From Cocos nucifera (taxonomy: Eukaryota > Streptophyta > Magnoliopsida > Arecales > Arecaceae), in NCBI GenBank assembly GCA_006176705.1, contig QRFJ01007186.1, positions 1 to 64,000 on the forward strand: 64,000 bases of DNA, written 5' to 3'. Positions within the stretch are counted from its first letter, which is position 1. Every line of letters begins with the position of its first letter. The notes under the pieces are model-generated. The model was given only the letters and a program-made list of their open reading frames with translations, was not told the DNA's origin and searched no databases. Both the position numbers and the translations under genes were made by a program. Shown in pieces: positions 45,345 through 58,186 of this stretch.

Positions 45345-47155
45345 TGATGGACAAAACTAGGTTTTCCTGCAATATGATGCATCTGATTGAATCAGATTTA
45401 CAGTAGAATAATTTTAAAAATTTTTTATGATCTAATCAAATTTGAGAGTTCTTAGATTTGATTATATTGATCTAAAATTAGAAGTAAAATAAAAATAAAA
45501 ATAGTGATGACAGTTATCATCTGCTCAGATAAACTGTTTACCCGTTGTGATGATCTGACGATTGATCTGAGGTTCTGATTGAGCAGCGCACGCTTCCATC
45601 CTCTACCGATATCCACTCAGGTCAGATCTAAAAGTCTCCACCTTTTGGATCTGATCTCCAAAGATCAGATCTGATGTCTTCCCATAGAGCCTTCAAAATG
45701 AACTCCGAAGGCTGCGCGTTCGTCTTATGAACACCATCATCTCTCATTGATCTTCGTGCAAACGGGACTTGATCTTTGCTTGTCGGTTTTGTCCAACTCT
45801 TGGGCATAGAGAAGAGGGAGAGCATCAATGAGGAAGGCATGGAGATGAAGATTTTGGTAGGGCTTTGCCATAGAGAAATCAATAGCTTGCGTAGGGCCCT
45901 ATTTATAGACCTAGTCAAGAGTTTCTTTGTATATAACTTTGAACAGATCAAAGTTTAACATGCAGAAGGACTCCTCCTTGATCTCCATGCCCCACACCTG
46001 CTTTTGCTCAAACTTTTGTGACACAAAAATGAAGGGAAATGGTGTGGAACAATTTGGGATAAGATTAAGTTGGCGCACAACTCTTATCTCCCAAGAGTTT
46101 GAACTATTCAAACTTTTGACCCATTCAAACTTGATATGAATGGGACACCTCCATACATATCCATATGGGGTGCACGGTCAAAAGGGGAGTGCACCCCTTA
46201 TTCCTCACGTAAATTCCATATGGACCTGCACCCTCAGATAAATTCTAGGGGTTGCACACCATATCTCTTCTTTCCTGCATACTAGGTCAACATTTAATCC
46301 TTGTTCTATTTCCATCTTATGGGATTAAGACAATCTTTTCAAGTCCCATCTAATGGATTTTTGTCGAGTCCTAATCAAGTTAGAACAATCCTTGATCAGA
46401 CCAAGACTCGATCTAGTTAGATCAAGAAAAATCCATCTAGAATTTTTGGGAGAGGCTTGTCCAAATTTTATTTCATGATTTTAAGACAAGCCCTAATATG
46501 GCAAAGACAACTCTTGTCTTGTTCTCATCTTATGGGATTTAGGACAAGTCTTGATTAGGCCAGGACAAGGTCCAATCAGATCAAGACAAATTCCTATAGA
46601 GTTCCCAGATAAGCATTGTCAAAAAAAGTTTCACAAATTACCAGGTCTTGTCCTATTTCCATTTGATGGATTAGGACAAGTCTAGATTAGGTTAGGACAA
46701 GACTTTTCTGACCTGGATAATTTTCAGTCAGATTAGGACAAACCAATACAAGGCTCCTAGGTGAGCCAAATCCAATTTGGTCAGGCTCAGTGCTCTCATT
46801 CTCTAATGAGTATCTGTACTCTCGCTTCGATGTCTCCACACCATAGACTCAAGATTTATCTATCATAAGAAAGAGATCGTACACCGATCTTCTGGATCAA
46901 TCACCATCCTCATGATGATCCTATGATCGGGAGAAATTTATGAGTTAATTATAATAACACATGCCTTAAATTCTTAACTCTCGAGAATATATGTTATCAC
47001 GCCTATTAACTCAATGGATGTATCATAGACACTTTTTATACAATGTGATAGAATAAATAATCTTTTAATTAATTTTAAGACAAAATTATGAAAGTGCCCC
47101 TAGAAAGTATTTAGCAAGTGTTAGCCAATCTGGCTTCTTGGGCACACATCTAACA
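45345..47155 (-). repeat. LTR E2, shared middle LTR of the E tandem, with internal deletion
   Basis: It starts TGATGGACAAAACTAGG and ends GGGCACACATCTAACA next to a polypurine tract. It thus serves as 5' LTR of the E element on its left and 3' LTR of the element on its right. At about 46780 the sequence jumps from a point matching 43110 to one matching 43918, an internal deletion of about 800 bp. It retains the TATA region at 45899-45908. Confidence 0.83.
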
Positions 47156-47167
47156 AACTCCCACTTG
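47156..47167 (-). other. Polypurine tract of second family E element
   Basis: On the minus strand this reads CAAGTGGGAGTT, identical in core to the A family tract. Confidence 0.85.
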
Positions 47168-50096
47168 ACCTAAAGCCAATTGACTACAAATCTACATCTC
47201 ATCTTCTCAAGATGGGCTTGGATCTTCTACGAGACTAAAGGCTTCATTAGTGGATCAACCACAAGGTCTGCGGAGTCGACTCTCTTAACCTCGATGTATT
47301 TTTCTTGTGGTAATTGCAGATTAGATGAAACCATCTTCTTGGAACTCTTCCAACTTGTACTACTACCCATAGGAACAAACTTTTAGATGTTGACTTTTGA
47401 TCATCTTAATAAGACATAAGGTTGAAACCATGCTGAACCTCTTTAGCACCTCCTCTATTTGAGAGACCCAGCATCCTCTTCAGTCTATCCCTATAGACCT
47501 TAAAATGAAGGATGCCTTATCTAGGTCTGTCATAGAAAATTTCTTAGATAACCATACTTTGACCTATGTCAGCATGGGAATATCATTCCTAATTAGGAGG
47601 ATGTCATCCACATACAATATGAGGAAGACAACAATGCTCCCACAGACCTTCTTGAACATTCTTGATTTCTCCTCATTCTTGATAAAACCAAATGACTTAA
47701 TTACATCAAGTATTCCAACTCCAAGATGCTTGCTTGAGTCCATAGATGCACCTTTGAAGCTTGTAGATCTTTGTGATCACCATCACCGAATGTCAAAACA
47801 AACGGTTGTTCCATATAAATATCTTCCTCAAGATATTCAATTATGAACTCCGTTATCACATCCATCCACTGTATTTCGTAATTGAAATATACTATAATGG
47901 CAAGCAATGTGCGGAAGGTGGCCACTGACGAGAAGGTAACCTGATATCCTTTTGCCACTAGCCTAGCCTTGAATGTCTCCATATTTTCATCTGCACATAT
48001 CTTTCTCTTGAAGATCCATTTACACCCAATAGGTACTATACCTTCAGGTGGATCTACCAATATCCAAATTTGGTTCAAGCACATCGAGGCAATTTCTGAC
48101 TTTATCACCTCTAACTATTTCTTGGAGTCGATATCTAATATCGTCTCGTCATATATTCTGAGATCGTCACCATGAATCCATTTCCCATGAGGAACATTTT
48201 CTCTACATCCTCTAAAATAGTACCTAAGTACCTTCAAGGGGATGGAAAATCCTATTTAACCTACAAGGTGGAGGAGGTAGTAAATTGTGGATCGGCTCAA
48301 ACTAACTAGGTTCCTTAGGTTCCTTGGCTCGTTGCTCTTTGGAGACTTTCTCCTCGAGTCTAATCTATCTTCTGATGCCATTATCTTGAACAAACTATTT
48401 TTTAAGTAAAATGATATGTCAACCCACAATCATCTTGTGGTTTTTTGGAAGATAGAAGTAATACCCAAATAACTCTTTAGGATATCCAATAAATCGAGCT
48501 CTAAGGGTCCTAGACTCTAACTTGTCCACCGCCGAACAACCCCAATTCTGAGATGACTCAGAATTGGGTTCTTACCATGTCATATCTCATACAGTATGGT
48601 AGGAATGGTTTTAGATAGAATCATATTAAACTATGTCCCTAAAGAAAGTCAGGAAGATCCATGAAGCTTATCATGGATAGACCATATCTAATAGGGTCCA
48701 TTTTTTTCGTTCTAAAATCTCATTAAGTTAAGGCATTTCAAACGAAGTCCATTATGATACTATACCATTATCCTTAAGATAGTTTAGAAATTTTTGACTA
48801 AGGTATTCACACGAAGAACCTTAGTGGGCTTTCTGGTTTGCTTTTCTACTTCGTATCTAAATTTCTAAAACTTTTTAATGGCTTTAGACTTATGTCGTAT
48901 CAAATTCACACACCCATACCGAGATAGATTATCGGTGAAGATAATAAAGTAGACATAATTACCTCTGGCCGATACATCGAATGGGCCACACACATCTAAA
49001 TGTACCAGGGCAAGTAGGTCTATGGCCCTTTCCCATATCCCATAAAAGGAAGCTTGGTCATTTTGCCTTAAAGGCATAATTCACAAATCGAATATGACTC
49101 GAAAGTCAATGGACCCATTAGTCTGGATTTCTCCAATTTGTTGATCCTATCTTCAGCTATATGACCTAGCCTAAGGTGCCACAGGTACCTTCATTAATAC
49201 TATCTCTAGATCATTTTGATCCTATGGCATTCACGTTTTACTCACAGACTCAATGACGAGCATTCCTTCAGAAGGTCCTTCTTCTTACTTGTTCTTCAGG
49301 CTGGATAGGTACACAGGGCAGTCCCGCTTCTAATGACCATCGGTGTTGCAGTGGAAATACTTTTTCTTCTCCATGGCCTTCATCTTTAGCTTGCCCTTCT
49401 TTTCTCCTTCTATTTTCTGCTTCTTCATAGACTTCTTCTTCTTTCCAAAAGACATTCTCTTGGAAGAAGTCTACTCCATAGCCAGAGCTGAGCCCTTTGA
49501 GCCCTTCAAAGTTTGCTTAGTAGTAACCAACATATTTATTAACTCAGCCAAGATGCACTGAAGCTTATTCATATAGATGTTCATAATGAACTGCCTATAT
49601 GAATCAATCAAGGACTGTAGGATCATATCAATTTGCAGTTTCTTGTCCATCAAGACTCTTGAGCTTCTCAAGCTCTTTAGGTCCTTGACCATGGCCAAGC
49701 AATAATCTTGGACCTACTGCCTATCATGCATTTGCACCTTAAAAAGTCTCTTCAAGACTTGATAACGCACTGTGTGACTCTATTCACCGAACAACTTTCT
49801 TCAAGTGCACCAACATTTGGCAAGCAATCCTAATGTCTTCATGTTGGTGCTGCAATTCATCTGACATTGAGCCCAATATGTGGCACCTTACTTTGTTATG
49901 ATCGTCAGACCACTTCTCATGAGACATTCTTTGATCAACAGTCGGACGAGCTAGTAAAGGGGAGGTCCTGGTCGAATACATGGGTCAACTTTTTCAAACC
50001 AAAAACAATTTTGAAGTTCTTTAAACAATCCTTGAAAATTGGTCTGGTCAACTTGTGGGTATCTAGTATTCGGATTAGGACTTTTAATGCAGACAT
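47168..50096 (-). pseudogene. Copia gag-pol pseudogene, family E, strongly decayed
   Basis: Reading leftwards from the start at 50096, a gag resembling family A appears, with LGSMSDELQHQHEDI at about 49880 and DMILQSLIDSYRQFIMN near 49600. Then comes a knuckle region near 49335-49365 with Tyr in place of the first Cys. Integrase follows with LVHLDVCGPFDVSARG near 49000 (first Asp kept). The linker, then RT with LVDPPEGIVPIGCKWIFKRKI (48060-47998) and FKARLVAKGY, come next. The YVDD region lies near 47605-47625. Only scraps of RNase H remain before 47168, and the protease is largely lost near 49220-49250. Where all A gags have UGA, this copy has AGA (49749-49747). It is much more decayed than the A copies. 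Confidence 0.85.
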
Positions 50097-52138
50097 TTTC
50101 CTATAGAAGTCAAAGTTTCTAGATAGACTTTTAATTTGACTCAACCAATTTATTTAAGGGCTTTATTTTTAAATAAATTAGGTTTTCACTATTTTCTCGG
50201 ATCCCTACACTTCCTTGGTAGAGATGCAAAAATCTCCGCGATCATTAATTTCTAGTGGGTGGTGCGGTCCCACCGACTGGCTCACCATATCACCTAACGG
50301 TTATTAGTGATGGATCAATCGATGAGTGGACAACTCTTGTCCAATGTTTCTCTAAATGTGATGTACCCAAACCTGGTCTTTAATTCATGAAGCTCACCGT
50401 GCCTGGAATATTGCTCCACTCCTTAGTTAAGTCATACCCACCATTTGCATAAATTGAATTCCTGATTGGGTCTTTCACCGTATCCAAAATATTGAGCCCA
50501 ACCCATCCTCCAACTTGTAGCACCCAATTCCTAATAAACATGGTTGCATCTTCTCAGTGCAACTGAACCACTGTATCCAGTCGAGAACAATCATCCCCAG
50601 GAAGGGCCCACACATCTACAATGGTGGAAGACCTATGACTTAATATTTTCTTAGGAAGATTTGATTTTGTCTCTTAGACTCAACTAGTCATAACATTTAT
50701 GACTAACCTAATGGCATGGCCTAGCTCGAATCATTTGCCACGTCAAACCAGAACTGGGTCGACTCAATCGGCTAGGTAAGTGAGATCAGTGGAAGGAATA
50801 TGCCATTAACTCGAGGTGAATGCATTTAGGTCGAGCAGCTTCTAATTAAACACCATTGGTCATATTTGCCATACTTACCTTAGACACCGACTTGTCTGAC
50901 CAGAATTGATCGGGTTAGCTTACAATTCGGGCTGGAATTATGGAGCCAAATTAGGTCTTAACTTGGTCGACCACATATGACTGTGAGTCGACCTTGACCT
51001 AGATATAATTCTATTAGGCTTATCAAATCTAAGCACTCTTGATCCCATCTAACCAACTCTTGATTTGGTTTGATCAACCACTAGACCTAATTGAGCTACC
51101 CACACCCAAACCCATGATTTATGAAGGTGTCTTAGATCTGAAAATTCATAATTTTTTCATAAACTTAATTCTTAATTAAGTTTAAGGGTTCAATAAAAAA
51201 ACATGAAACAAAAAATACTAGAATTTCAGGATCTAGGATTTTGCAGAAAAGTAAGTTTTTAATTTCTGATTAAGGACAAATGCGCAGCACCCCTACACGC
51301 TATAAGAGCACCCCATTGAATAAAAAGAGAGGGCCTTTAAATCCTTCTTACTCTTATGACCGGATAGCCATGGGAAATGTCATAATCAGAAATATGAACT
51401 TACTAAAAGACAATTAGATCTAAAGCATATAACTGTTACATGATTTAAGATCTAATCTATATATGCTTTGCATACATCTCATGTATCAAATTTAAAATTT
51501 AAATTTATATTTTAGATCTAATTACATCTGATGTAATATCTAAAAGTAAAATTTTAAATGATCTCAACATAAATTTTTTTTAATCTAGACTACTCATGGC
51601 ATAGATCTATGTAACTAGTCTAGACATGCGTTGCATATGTCATACATATGAAAATTTTAAATGCATCTCATACTTTTAGATCTAATTATATCATATATAA
51701 TATCTAAAATTTAACTAATCTAATCACATAATCTTCAAAAAATTAAATGAACATTTCATAAAATTTTTGATCTAGACTATGAGATTAAACTAGAGATCTA
51801 GTCTAGACATATGCTGCCTATATCACATATGTCAAAATTTTAAATTAGACCTTATGTTTTAGATCTAATTACATCTAATGTAACATCTGAACCTTAAATG
51901 ATCAAATCATAAAAATTTAAATTAGATCTAATCAAAAACATATTTGAAAACTATCATGATATGAAACAATAGATCTAGACTAGAACATGCGTCGTTTATG
52001 TCAAACATATATATTTAAAACATGCAATTTTAAATTTCAGATCTGATTACATCCTATGTAACATCTGAAAATCAAATGTTTTGATCATAAAAAATAATTT
52101 TAGATCAATCTAAAGATAGATTTAGAAGCAGCAACCTA
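50097..52138 (-). other. Leader of second family E element
   Basis: It is collinear with the A leaders in its conserved half (GGATCCCTACAC, GTGGTGCGGTCCCACC, the paired TTCACCGTATCC blocks) and AT-rich beyond. It contains the hairpin arms ATAAGAG (51302-51308) and CTCTTAT (51351-51357). No gene is seen. Confidence 0.8.
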
Positions 52139-52150
52139 GCTCTGATACGA
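52139..52150 (-). other. Primer binding site of second family E element, one mismatch
   Basis: On the minus strand this reads TCGTATCAGAGC, differing by one base from the usual TGGTATCAGAGC. It lies two bases from LTR E3. Confidence 0.8.
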
Positions 52151-52152
52151 GT

Positions 52153-54643
52153 TGAAGGATAAAATTGGGTTTTCCTATCGTAGGATGCATCTGATTAGAT
52201 CAGATTTGCAGTGGAATAATTTTAAAAATTTTCTATGATCCAATCAAATCTGAGAGTTCTTAGATCTGAGTAGATTGATCTAAAATTAGAAGTAATATAA
52301 AAATAAAAATAGTGATAACAGTTATCACCTGATCAGGCAAACCATTTACCCATTGTGATGATCTAACAATCAATTTGAGGTTCTCATTGAGCCACGCACG
52401 CATCCAGCCACTACCGATATCCACTCAGATCAGATCTAAAAGTCTCTACCTTCTGGATCTAATCTTCAAAGATCAAATCTGATGTCTTCCCATAGAGCCT
52501 TAAAAATGAACTTCGAAGGCTGCACATTCATCTCACGAACATTGTCGTCTCTCGCTGATCTTCGCACCAACCGGACTTGATCTTTGCTCATAATTTTTGT
52601 CTAACTCTTAGGCATGGAGAAGAGGGAGAGGATAAGATGAGGAAGGCATGGAGATGAAGATTTTGGCAGGGCTTCGCCATAGAAAAATTGCGATGCACAA
52701 TAGCTTGAGCAGGGCCCTATTAATAGACCTAGTCAAGAGTCTCTTTGCATATAACTTTGAACAGGACAAAGTTTAACATGCAGAAGGACTCCTCCATGAT
52801 CTCCACGCCCCACACCCCCTTTTTCTCAGACTTTTGTCACACAATAATGAAGGAAAATGACGTGGAACAATTTGGGATAAAATTAAGTTGGCGCATAACT
52901 CTTATCTCCCAAGAGTTTGAACTATTCAAACTTTTGACCCATTCAAACTTGATTTGAATGGGACACTTCCATGCATATCCATATGGGGTGCATGATCAAA
53001 AGGGGAGTGCACCCCTTATTGCTCACATAAATTCCATATGGACGTGCACCCTCAGATAAATTCTAGGGGGTGCATGCCATATCTCTTCTTTCCTGCATAC
53101 TGGGTCAACATTTGATCCTTGTCCTTTTCAAGTCCCATATAATGGATTTATGTCATGTCCTAATCAAGTTAGTATAATCCTTGCTTGATCAGACCAGGAC
53201 TTGGTCTAGTCAGATCAAGAAAAATCCATCTAGAATTTTCAAGAGAGGCTTGTCCAAATTTTATTTCATGATTTTAGGACAAGCCCTAATATAGCAAAGA
53301 CAACTCTTGTCTTGTTTCGATCTTATGGGATTTAGGACAAGTCTTGATTAGGCTAGGACAAGGTCTAGTCAAATCAAGATAAATTTCTAAAGAGTTCCTG
53401 GATAAGTCTTGTCTAAAAAATTTCGTAAATTAGCAGGTCTTGTCCTATTTTAATCTGATGGATTAGGATAAGCCTAGACTAGGTTAGGACAAGACTTTTC
53501 TGACCTAGACAAGTTTCAGCCAGACTAGGACAAACCTATTCAAGGCTCTTTGGTGAGCTAAATCCAATTTGGCTCAGTCAAGATGACCTAGAAAGACTAT
53601 AGAAGGAGAATGTTAGGCTCAATCATGTGCTAGCATGATTTTCTTGAACCTAATTAGAACTAATCCAAATCAATCGAACTGGATTAGCTCAATTGATGAC
53701 ATCTAAATCCAAACCCTTGTTTGTGTGATCCTGTTAGGTTCAATTCTATATGGTAATGGGATATGTCATGTTCTCCATCATCGACATCATCGAAACATCT
53801 TTCGATGGATCAAAACTCTTTCGATTCACTCAATTAGAATCATCGATCATCAAGATAATTCTAATTGTTCCCAAATCCACCAGTGACACATAGCAGCATA
53901 TGGTGGCAACCTATAACTGAATAGCGAACCTCTCAGTGGAGCTACCTGTGTGATTGGGTTCTTCTATCATGAGCCTCGATGGAATTAGGGTTAAGGTAAA
54001 CTTGTCAAATCCAACACCCATCATATGAATGAATCATTCGATTTGAGTCTGATGTGAAATTCTAATAGAAACTCCTTTCTATTATTTCACACTACCATGG
54101 CCATGGGTTTTAGGACTCGATCTTATGATCATCATAGGACTACTCTACCAAGGTTGATAGATCCCATCTTGGTGCAATCCAATTCCTACAATGCCAACAT
54201 ACACCTCAGAATTTCGAATGGCTATGAGATCGAGTTATGGTATAGTCAAACTATAACACCCTCAAGGTGAACTACCGATGCACCTCAGGTCAAATAACTA
54301 GACACACGTTACAGCATCAAGCTAGTCATCGATGAGAAGGTAGGCTCCCTTATGACTACTCGAGGTGGTCACGCTCAGTGCCCTCATTCTTTAATGAGTA
54401 TCTATACTCTCGCTCCGATGTCTCCACACCATAGACTCAAGACTAATCTATCCTTAGAAAGCAATTGTACATCGATCTTCTGGATCAATCACCATCCTCA
54501 TGATGATCCTACTATCGAGAGTAATTTATAAATTAATTATGATAACACATGCATTAAATTCTCAACTCTTGAGAATATATATTACCATGCCTATTAACTC
54601 AATGGATGTATCACAGACACTTTATATACATTGTGATAGAATA
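52153..54643 (-). repeat. LTR E3: 5' LTR of second family E element
   Basis: It starts TGAAGGATAAAATTGGG and matches LTR E1 through CACTTTATATACATTGTGATAGAATAA. The last 115 bp or so are missing where a B-type LTR piece begins at 54645. The TATA region lies near 52719-52728 on the minus strand, altered to CTATTAATAG. A CCTTGTCC-rich zone near 53140-53530 carries many copies of the short word GGACAAG, as in E1 and E2. Confidence 0.82.
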
Positions 54644-54644
54644 A

Positions 54645-55312
54645 CTCAAATCCTAGTCCAACTTGGAATTATTTTTCCCTTGCAATATCCAATAAACCAA
54701 TTAAACTTAATCTAATTAAATCCAAACCAATTCTAATTGAATCTAATTTAATTAGACTTGATCTCAGCCTAAATTTTTAATCAAATTGAGCCAATTAGCA
54801 ATCTAATTGCTAATCAATCTTCGTGCAATACTTCATTAGTCAAACATTAATTATATTGATAGTTTGACCTAAGAACGATTCTCAATTATCGATTAACCAT
54901 CTGATTATATTACAACCTCTAATGTGTATGACTCTATAGGTTCGAACCTAAGTCGGTAGCACAGGAATCAATTTTTGTACCAATTGAAGTAACCATCTAG
55001 CAATGGTTTCCAACGTCCAGATAGATCGAATGTATGCAAAACAACATTCTTAGAACCCTGGACCATGGTTACCATATAATTTATCCCTTTGATCAATAAT
55101 GCTTAAGATGACTTCGAGTATGCTGTCAACAATCATACAAGTCATATTTATTGTGTCTCAAAATTTTACAAATTTTATGACTCCTCATGAGGATTATCCA
55201 GGCCTAGGTTTTGCTAAATTGATACACAACGAGTCATTGTCTTCCTGAAGTTAATCAAGAGTGGTCAATCCCGTCTTGACTCGCACACCGACTTCACAAG
55301 TTTGTCAAAAAC
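54645..55312 (-). repeat. Partial LTR of B-like copia family, minus strand
   Basis: The reverse complement follows the B LTR at about 12770-13210: the TTGGATAAGCC..GCAAG region, TTTGGTTGG.. blocks, ACTTAGGTTCGAACC and GGTAACCATGG. It then continues into sequence only loosely like B. Both ends are cut, by LTR E3 on the left and an integrase scrap on the right. Confidence 0.6.
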
Positions 55313-55317
55313 TCATT

Positions 55318-55480
55318 GGATAAGTATTTGCCTCCTCAATCTGATCGAAGAATTTTAATACCTTTTTTAGTTAGTTTTTTTTATTTCATTATGGAATCAT
55401 TTGAACATTTCAAATCATTCAGGCTAGATGTACCCATACCTAGATAGGTAATCTACAATTGTAATGAAATATTGATATTC
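55318..55480 (-). pseudogene. Copia integrase fragment
   Basis: In reverse it matches 26577-26740 of the A integrase: TATTTGCCTCCTCAATCTGATCGAAGAA corresponds to the SDRGGEY active-site region, and the segment near 55430-55450 to the YGY.Y residues before it. Both the first Asp and the Glu of the catalytic triad are absent. It is about 160 bp and decayed. Confidence 0.65.
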
Positions 55481-55929
55481 TTGATATTATCTAACTTGGG
55501 TATTCATTAGATGTGTACATTATAGTTAACAGGCTGTGTAAATGCTAAATGTCATTTGTTTATTATCCATATATTATTATAATATCTTTCATAATGATAT
55601 CATGATAATCTTCTTTTATTAATAAATGATAATCATCTTTGGCTAAAAGGCCATCAAAGATCATATTCATCATAAATGATGGATAATAGTGATAGTCACT
55701 TTAAATGATAATATTTGTATTGAAAATCAGCTTAATGATTTCTAAAGCTAGGATTTAAACTGGATTTCAATCCTAATGTTTAGGATACTATCACCATTTT
55801 TAATTTTTTTTTAACTTACCTTCAGTCCTTGCAACGAATTACATAAGACTACCGATATCCAATACCTAGGTAGTAGAATCACTGACAGAAAAATTTCAAG
55901 GTGCAATCATATAACATCCTTGATGAGCA
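55481..55929. other. AT-rich stretch with no recognised feature
   Basis: The stretch contains short homopolymers and TTATTAT-type runs. I see no coding frame, LTR end or repeat partner in this window. It is probably decayed copia sequence lying between the integrase scrap and the gag scrap. Confidence 0.4.
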
Positions 55930-56050
55930 ACTCTTTGCTCCTTTCTCTTATTCAGCCTATTGGAATCAAGAGAAGCAAGATAATTCTTCTTCCTATGACC
56001 TTGCTTCTAGAAATAAAAGCACCCTGCCTGATTTGGGTCAGTCTTGAACT
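55930..56050 (-). pseudogene. Copia gag zinc-knuckle fragment
   Basis: On the minus strand the frame reads KKFKTDPNQAGCFYF, a stop, then KQGHRKKNYLASLDSNRLNKRKE. This is the copia gag tail with a degenerate knuckle of CFYCKKxGHxKKxC type: the second Cys has become Phe and the last Cys Tyr. It differs from the family A knuckle (CFHCNSDGHWKRNC), so it comes from another copia family. Confidence 0.65.
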
Positions 56051-56413
56051 TTTTTGTTTTCACTAGACTTAGAAGCCTCAGCATGAACCCATTCATACTG
56101 CTGAACTAAATTCAACTTTCGATACTAATTATCGAAGTTGGATCCAGTAAGTCATCATTATCTAAAAGTGATTGAAGCAATTAGGGTTTAGCCTTAATCT
56201 ATAAGAAAAGAGAACAATGATCTATTGTATATGAATTATTTTAAGCCTAGAGACTTGGACTTTAGTCTAAATATTCTTCTAATATTTTATTTGAATTAGT
56301 AGCCTCTACCTCTAATTTAGGAATTACTTTAATTTTTTAGTAGGTACTAGAATCGACATAGACTACACACAAGCCCGACTTTGGCTTGTCAACCCATGTG
56401 CATCTATGGGTAG
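56051..56413. other. Unassigned stretch before gypsy LTR
   Basis: No frame, repeat partner or signal was recognised. It flanks the outer end of the G2 LTR and may be the insertion target. Confidence 0.4.
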
Positions 56414-57542
56414 TGTTAGTGCAAAATGTGGTTGACACCAAAATTCGCACTGGAGTCAGAGAGGAGGAGGTTGTCGCTGACGACCTGCAAAACAATCTTG
56501 ACTGGAGTCAGGGGTGGTGGCCCAAGCAAAATCCTCCGACGATCAAGTCAGCTCTTTTGGCCAACAAAAATGGAGTGCTTAGAAAAAAAAATGGTAGTGT
56601 CTCGAGAGGGAGAAGAGTGCTTAAGACAAATGTATCTGAAGGATTCCTTTTATAGATGGAGCCTATAACAAATTGATGGTGATAGCTGTAACTATTGAGT
56701 AGTGGGCCGTTCAAGCCACATGGAGTTTGTTGCGGAGAGTGATGTCCGATGTCGTGACGTGCCAGTCTGTTGGGATTTAATAGTTGAAGTTCCGAGGAGG
56801 TAGGCACCGACAGTGAAGAGCTTCAAGTTTCATCAATTCTAGAGGAATTCAAACTCATTCAGGGTTATTTGTGTGTAAGTGGGTTCATGCTATACAGATT
56901 GCTGGATCCGCATAGGCATGGAGGCCCTTCTAGGTGACTATAAGAAGTTCAGTCGGAAGAGGCTCAGAAGTCCATTGGATAAATCCTGAAGGAAGTCTAC
57001 TGGAGGAATCCGAAAGAAGGTCTGTTGGAAGGATTCGGTAGGAGTTTGACTAATGGAGGAGTCTGGCCATCGGCAAAGTTTGGAAGACTTGCGATCGAAA
57101 AAGGTCGGCTGGAGGAATGTTGAAAGGAGACTGCCTGGGATGGAGAAGTTTGGCTAAAGAAGAAGTTCGGAAGACTTACGATCGAAGAAGGTCGGCCAGA
57201 AGAATGTCGAAAGGAGACTGCTTAGGATGGAGAAGTTCGGCTGAAGAAGAAGTTCGGAAGACTTGCGATCGGGGAAGGTCGGCTGCAGGAATATCGAAAG
57301 GAGCTTACTTGGGATGGAGAAGTCTGGCTAAAGGAGAAGTTTAGAAAACTTGCGATCGGGGAGAGCTAACTGCCTAGGGTGGTGGAGCTCGGCCACTCCT
57401 ACCATTCAAACTCATCTGGGCAAGGTTCAGTGGGATCTTGCAAATTTGGTCGAGGGTCAATCTTGGTCGTCACCATTGGATGGGATCATTCAGCAATCGG
57501 ATATCTGGCTGAACTTCAGCAGGAGTGGGTTCATCCCTAACA
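56414..57542 (-). repeat. 3' LTR of gypsy element G2, minus strand
   Basis: On the minus strand it starts TGTTAGGGATGAACCC (57542) and ends CCACATTTTGCACTAACA (56414), 1,129 bp. TATA sequence CTATAAAAGG lies at 56645-56656 on the minus strand. It is longer than the G1 LTR because of an 87-bp minisatellite. Next to 57542 is the polypurine tract, which fixes it as the 3' LTR of a minus-strand element. The open frames inside it follow from the array and are not genes. Confidence 0.85.
57085..57360. repeat. 87-bp minisatellite in G2 LTR, about 3 copies
   Basis: Units begin with GGAGACTGCCTGGGATGG at 57126, 57213 and 57300, exactly 87 bp apart. As 87 is a multiple of three, one frame stays open across the units and gives a repeated 29-residue pattern. 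This explains the misleading open frame at 57117-57344. Confidence 0.9.
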
Positions 57543-57559
57543 ATAGTCCCCCCACTCTT
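57543..57559 (-). other. Polypurine tract of gypsy element G2
   Basis: On the minus strand this reads AAGAGTGGGGGGACTAT, directly before TGTTAGGGATG. It matches the G1 tract at 36635-36651. Confidence 0.85.
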
Positions 57560-57855
57560 GAGTTTGAAATTCGAAGGAAGGGAGAGTAGATGCTGTTGCC
57601 AAAGTTTTGTTTGGCTTCCCACGCTCATCAGGACGAGACGTTTTGGCTTTTACCATGCTGGTGTTGAAGCTCTTTAAATTTGAAACAACTTCGAGAAAAT
57701 GGCCTTTCAAATTTCCCACCGCAACATTGCCCTAGGTATGGCATAATTAAAGATTTAACCATTGCCACTCCCTAGCCAAGATGAGTGGGACACGCAGTGC
57801 ACACAGATCGGCCAAAGGCGACTCGCAATCATAACCACCTCGGGCCTCTTTTCGG

Positions 57856-57864
57856 CTATTTAAG
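57856..57864 (+). promoter_or_regulatory. TATA box of antisense gene 1 (G2 copy)
   Basis: CTATTTAAG lies 314 bp from the LTR boundary, as in G1. Downstream is a long pyrimidine-rich stretch (57890-58080), typical of a plant 5' UTR, and a TTAG/GTTAG donor-like site at 58034. The direction is opposite to the LTR promoter. Confidence 0.65.
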
Positions 57865-58146
57865 GCCTTCTTCCTTCGAAACCTATTTTGCTCGAGTCTC
57901 CTTCTTCCTTTGGCTCTTGCTCTTCTTCTGTCTGAGAGTTTCAATTCCTTCCTTCATCTTCCCTGGTTCCAGGCATTCCTCCATCCGATTCCTACCACAC
58001 CCATCATCTCTTTGTCATCCCCAACCAACTTAGGTTAGCCTCTCAACACCTATTGTCAATTACTCTTGCTTCTTTTACTCCTTGTTCTTTCGGTTTTTCC
58101 ATACAAGTTTTTGCACTTTGTTTTTTTCTACTTTTCGGAGTTTTTC

Positions 58147-58165
58147 GGGGGGGGGGGAGGGGGGG
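58147..58165. repeat. Poly-G tract
   Basis: Eleven G, one A and seven G lie in the presumed 5' UTR of antisense gene 1. Such a tract is prone to length error in sequencing and could form a G-quadruplex. It is absent from the G1 copy. Confidence 0.85.
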
Positions 58166-58186
58166 ATGTTTACTTTGATCTATATT

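Noticed and set aside
57117..57344. Possible repeat protein with 29-residue units
   Set aside because: It is an 87-bp minisatellite inside an LTR; a frame stays open only because the period is divisible by three.
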